A DNA stretch of 64,000 bases from Phymatolithon calcareum (taxonomy: Eukaryota; Rhodophyta; Florideophyceae; Hapalidiales), in assembly GCA_977006965.1 (NCBI GenBank), contig OZ345361.1, forward strand, positions 1,426,001 through 1,490,000, in the 5' to 3' direction. The translations under genes were made by a program, and so were the position numbers. Positions 61,278 to 64,000 of this stretch are shown here, in pieces; position 1 is the stretch's first letter; every line of letters begins with the position of its first letter. The notes beneath the pieces are model-generated. The model was given only the letters and a program-made list of their open reading frames with translations. It ran no database searches and was not told where the DNA came from.

Positions 61278-61396
61278 GTAAAAAATAAGGGTTAGAAACC
61301 ACTTTAGAAAACCAAAAAACTCGTTCCCAAAATTTCAGACTTTGCGAAGTTCTAAAGTGGCTTCTAACCAGAAATTCAAAATTTGTTATTTTTTAC
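61278..61396. mobile_element. AT-rich foldback, MITE-like
   Basis: Arms of about 35-45 bp beginning GTAAAAAATAA in both directions and containing GGTTAGAA(A/G)CCACTTTAGAA pair with each other, with one arm carrying an extra segment. It is about 119 bp long and non-coding. No target duplication was confirmed. Confidence 0.7.
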
Positions 61397-61622
61397 CGGG
61401 AGAAAACTTCAACATTGGAATTCTGACTCAGATTCTTCAAATTGGCGCTTTGAACTGCCATTGGCAACGCCACCAGCTCGTAATAATGCCCGACTTTTCT
61501 TGAGGTGAACCGAGTCTATACTTGACCATACGAGAGTGCTTTGGTTTTCTGCTCCTCAATTAGACACTACTGGTCTCTATTTCGAGGCCTCGAAATGGGG
61601 CACGTCCCCGTTGCAATTTCTA

Positions 61623-61662
61623 ATATTGATAATGATATTTTTTAAAATATCATTATCAATAT
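61623..61662. repeat. 18-bp perfect-stem palindrome
   Basis: ATATTGATAATGATATTT, a 4-nt loop, and its exact complement. Confidence 0.93.
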
Positions 61663-62043
61663 GATTAAAATCAAAAAACATTCCTGCTATGCATACGTGG
61701 ATGTGAAAATTCTCAGCTTTTTAGGAAACTTTTTGAAATACTGTACACCAGCCGCGGGCTCGTTATCATGAGACTTGCCCACGAGCCAGAGTGAGAGTCC
61801 TTCAGATATGATGTCAGGGCCCCAATTAGACCCGCTCACCACGAAAGCTAGCTTCAGAGGGCCTGGCGGTCCCTCATGTTCTATCGTCGCACTTCGCGAA
61901 TGCCTATTTCAACGGTTATAGACTTGCCGTAATTTTTGCAATTGTCATTGAATATAAGATGCCCGGAAGGTACACTGACGACTTCTAAAGCATCATCTAC
62001 AGCGCCTTCGTAAAAGCGCCCAAAACGAGGACTTGCTGCAGCA

Positions 62044-64000
62044 ATGGGTCGTCGCGGGCGTACGGGAGCTGGAGGGGCAGTTGTGTCGTCCCTATCAACT
62101 AACAGTGGGGGGACAGTTAAGGGCAAGAAGAAAGGGTCCCGCTCGAAGACGGCGGAGGATCCAGCGGCCGAGTTTGGTGTGTATTTTCACTTCTGAGACC
62201 TGAAAAAATCTTGCGCTGGGAGTCAGCAAATTCGCTAACTCTCCATTGCTCTGTGTGATTTTTTTCAGACTTTGCCTTGGATACGTCCAAAAAGAAGAAG
62301 AAAAATGGACAGAGTTCTGGTACTTATGGAGGGTCTTCCAGTGCCGAACGATCCGAAAATTTTGCTGAGCCCTCAGAAAAGCGCAACGCGTGGTTAGGGA
62401 AGAGTCCCATCGATTTTGTCAGGGAGTGGTGTCTAAAGAACAACCGGAAACGACCCTAGTGAGTATTTTCACCCCTGTTGTCAGAAATATCACCTGCCCT
62501 CAGTACGCAGCCATCCACTTACTCTATTTTATTGGATTTGAAATATCTTTTTGAATGCAGTTTTGCAAAGATGGAGCGACAGAATGGATTTTTTCGATGC
62601 GTGATCCCACCCGGAACAAAAGATGGAAAAAAGTCTGGAAAAGCAAAAGTCATTTGCGGTGTAGGGGAACAGCCAGGGGAAGATTTCGCTGCTCTTAATC
62701 TATTACATCAAATTGAGAATGGGAAACCCATGGAGCGCCTACTTGCGCCCGAGTATCGGGAGCTATGGTTAGACATGGATAAGCGCTTCGCCGAAATGGA
62801 AAAGGATAACCAAGCTCGTGCGGTTCGTGCTGATGAACGGAAAAAGAAAGCGGACCGCCGGACGAAAATTGACAACGATAAGGAGACCATAAGTATATCC
62901 ACTGCATCGCGCCAAATGATCGAAGATGCTTTGCTAGAAACAAACGTTCTCGGACGAAAAGCAACACCAAGTCACGGCACTGCATCCCTTACTCGCGCTT
63001 CTTCTGGATCCGATATGGAGGAAGCAGTTTTGAAAAAGCTGAAGCAAACAAAAGTCAAGGCGGAACTCATACGCCTTGGGTTCTCTGAATTGGATTCGGA
63101 TGCGGCTGGTAACATTTTTTCAGAGCTTAATGACGCTCTTGATTACTTATGTCTGAACCTTGATGAGTCTGAGCTTCCGAAGGCGTTCACCCCAACTGCT
63201 GATATAGAAGTTGTCCAGTTTTATTCAAAAGAGTCTGCGGGCGGACCGCGAAAAGTTGAGCAAAAGCAGAGAGATATGCTTGCCGAGAAACTTTGTGTAT
63301 CTCGTTACTCCGCTGAGAAGGCCCTCAAAGTGTTAAATGGGAATGAACTCAAAGCTTTTCAATTGCTTTATCAAAATCTAACTCGAGCGAAAAGTCCATC
63401 GACGGCGTTTGACAATGCGAATAACATGCTATTGAACAGAGCGGAAGAGGAGAGAAACGTCGAAGCTGAGGCTATGGAGGCTATTTACGGGGAGGATGCC
63501 AAAATAGGCGTTGGTGTTGTAGATGATTTTGTCTCAGCATGGGCTGCGGTTGTACGTTTCCCGAATGGAGCCCAAGGTCTGCGTCACAAAGGGCCATTAT
63601 GCGTCGCTGTTGTCGATGTGGACGGATGCTATCCATTTTCGGTGCCTGTTGTATTTGTGACTGATGCGGATGCGAACGCGAGCTCACGAGAAAGATTAAC
63701 ACCACCACAGAAGCGTGCTGCAACTAGAGCTCTGTTCTCCGTGATTTCTGCGCTGCGAAGCTCACATGGTGTAAATGGTATTATGCAAACCATCGAGGAG
63801 GAAATGTGCGCCCAAGTGGTTCATGAAGTAGTTTCATTCCTGCAAAACGCCACGCCTGCAGACATCATGAAAGCTGCTGTAGAATGTCAGATTGCCGGAG
63901 AATCTGATGATGTTGAACAGGAGCTGGAACCGAGTGCGGCATCTGCAAGCGCCGCAGGATCTTCAACGAGTCACATGGGACGACGGCATCGCGTTGCGTC
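62044..64000 (+). CDS. UBA/RWD DExH-box RNA helicase, N-terminal part, 3'-partial
   Basis: Exons 62044-62176, 62269-62458 and 62561 to the window end, with GT-AG introns of 92 and 102 bp. Each join keeps frame (EF|DFAL; RP|YFAKM). The visible protein is about 588 residues. It starts MGRRGRTGAGG with a Lys-rich region, then LGKSPIDFVREWCLKNNRKRPYFAKME and CVIPP...KVICGVGEQPGEDFAALNLLHQI (a dsRBD-like region before the core in this family). A long charged helix follows, then AELIRLGFSELDSDAAGN...ALDYLCLNL (UBA-type), then VEAEAMEAIYGEDA, the start of an RWD domain. This order is typical of the DHX57/DHX29/yeast YLR419W group. The helicase core lies beyond the window. RNA remodelling is inferred from family. 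Confidence 0.85.

Larger units (their letters stand above)
58584..62043. other. Transposon-remnant and palindrome-rich spacer
   Basis: 3.5 kb. It includes a LINE reverse-transcriptase remnant, two AT-rich foldbacks and very AT-rich DNA near 61220-61290. The frame at 59926-60450 (174 codons) has no recognisable domain and abuts the LINE remnant. No intact gene was seen. The helicase promoter must be near the right end. Confidence 0.6.

Noticed and set aside
1-64000. CRISPR array, bacterial operons, riboswitches or rRNA
   Set aside because: No regularly spaced direct repeats, Shine-Dalgarno-led gene runs or rRNA-like sequence were seen; gene content and introns are eukaryotic.

Overview
The window looks like nuclear DNA of a photosynthetic eukaryote with a compact genome, most probably a mesophilic red alga. 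The reasons are mixed. The gene set is eukaryotic (CCT2, VPS25, PPME1, KDSR, TAPT1, a BAR-domain protein, a UBX cofactor). Most genes are single-exon. The eight introns I can place are short (84-130 bp) GT-AG introns. One protein has a twin-arginine, thylakoid-lumen type leader, and another is a plant/algal style photolyase-like/alpha-beta hydrolase fusion. Species cannot be fixed from the sequence alone. About 24 protein genes are supported, in gene-dense runs separated by AT-rich or repeat-rich spacers.

1-18 kb: the 3' part of a TAPT1-family ER membrane protein gene (+), a long simple-repeat spacer, a large C2H2 zinc-finger protein (+), a spacer with a LINE-like remnant, an arginine/serine-rich protein (-), the photolyase-like/hydrolase fusion (-, one intron), a calcium-activated nucleotidase (+) and a Harbinger-type Myb-like protein (-). 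18.7-20.5 kb: a young non-autonomous LTR retroelement (TRIM type) with 378-bp LTRs, a 4-bp target duplication, a primer-binding site and a polypurine tract, inserted into a LINE-like 3' tail. It is followed by several strong hairpins.

21-31 kb: a lumenal phosphoglycerate-mutase-like protein (+), CCT2 (+), PPME1 (-), a UAS-UIM-UBX protein (+) and a BAR-domain protein (-). 31-38 kb: a protein with four tandem W-rich modules resembling part of the NRF1/EWG DNA-binding domain (-), a spacer packed with foldback elements and a dead LINE reverse-transcriptase tail, and a coiled-coil protein (-). 38-51 kb: SelO (-), a tiny two-exon gene (+), VPS25 (+, three exons), a Sel1-repeat protein (-), KDSR (+), an EMC10-like ER protein (+) and a CNNM/Mam3-type transporter (+), then a spacer with a pair of organelle-type tRNA-like sequences.

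51-64 kb: an unrecognised two-span membrane protein (-), an MsrB-like protein missing its catalytic end (+), an inverted broken partial copy of the neighbouring LRR-like gene followed by that gene (-), a LINE remnant and palindromes, and finally the 5' end of a UBA/RWD DExH-box RNA helicase (+, at least three exons) that runs off the window. Functionally the genes are mostly housekeeping: ER and lipid biology (TAPT1, KDSR, EMC10-like), proteostasis (CCT2, UBX, VPS25), PP2A and redox regulation (PPME1, SelO, MsrB) and RNA or DNA binding (zinc finger, RS protein, Myb-like, NRF1-like repeats, helicase). I see no operon-like co-function.
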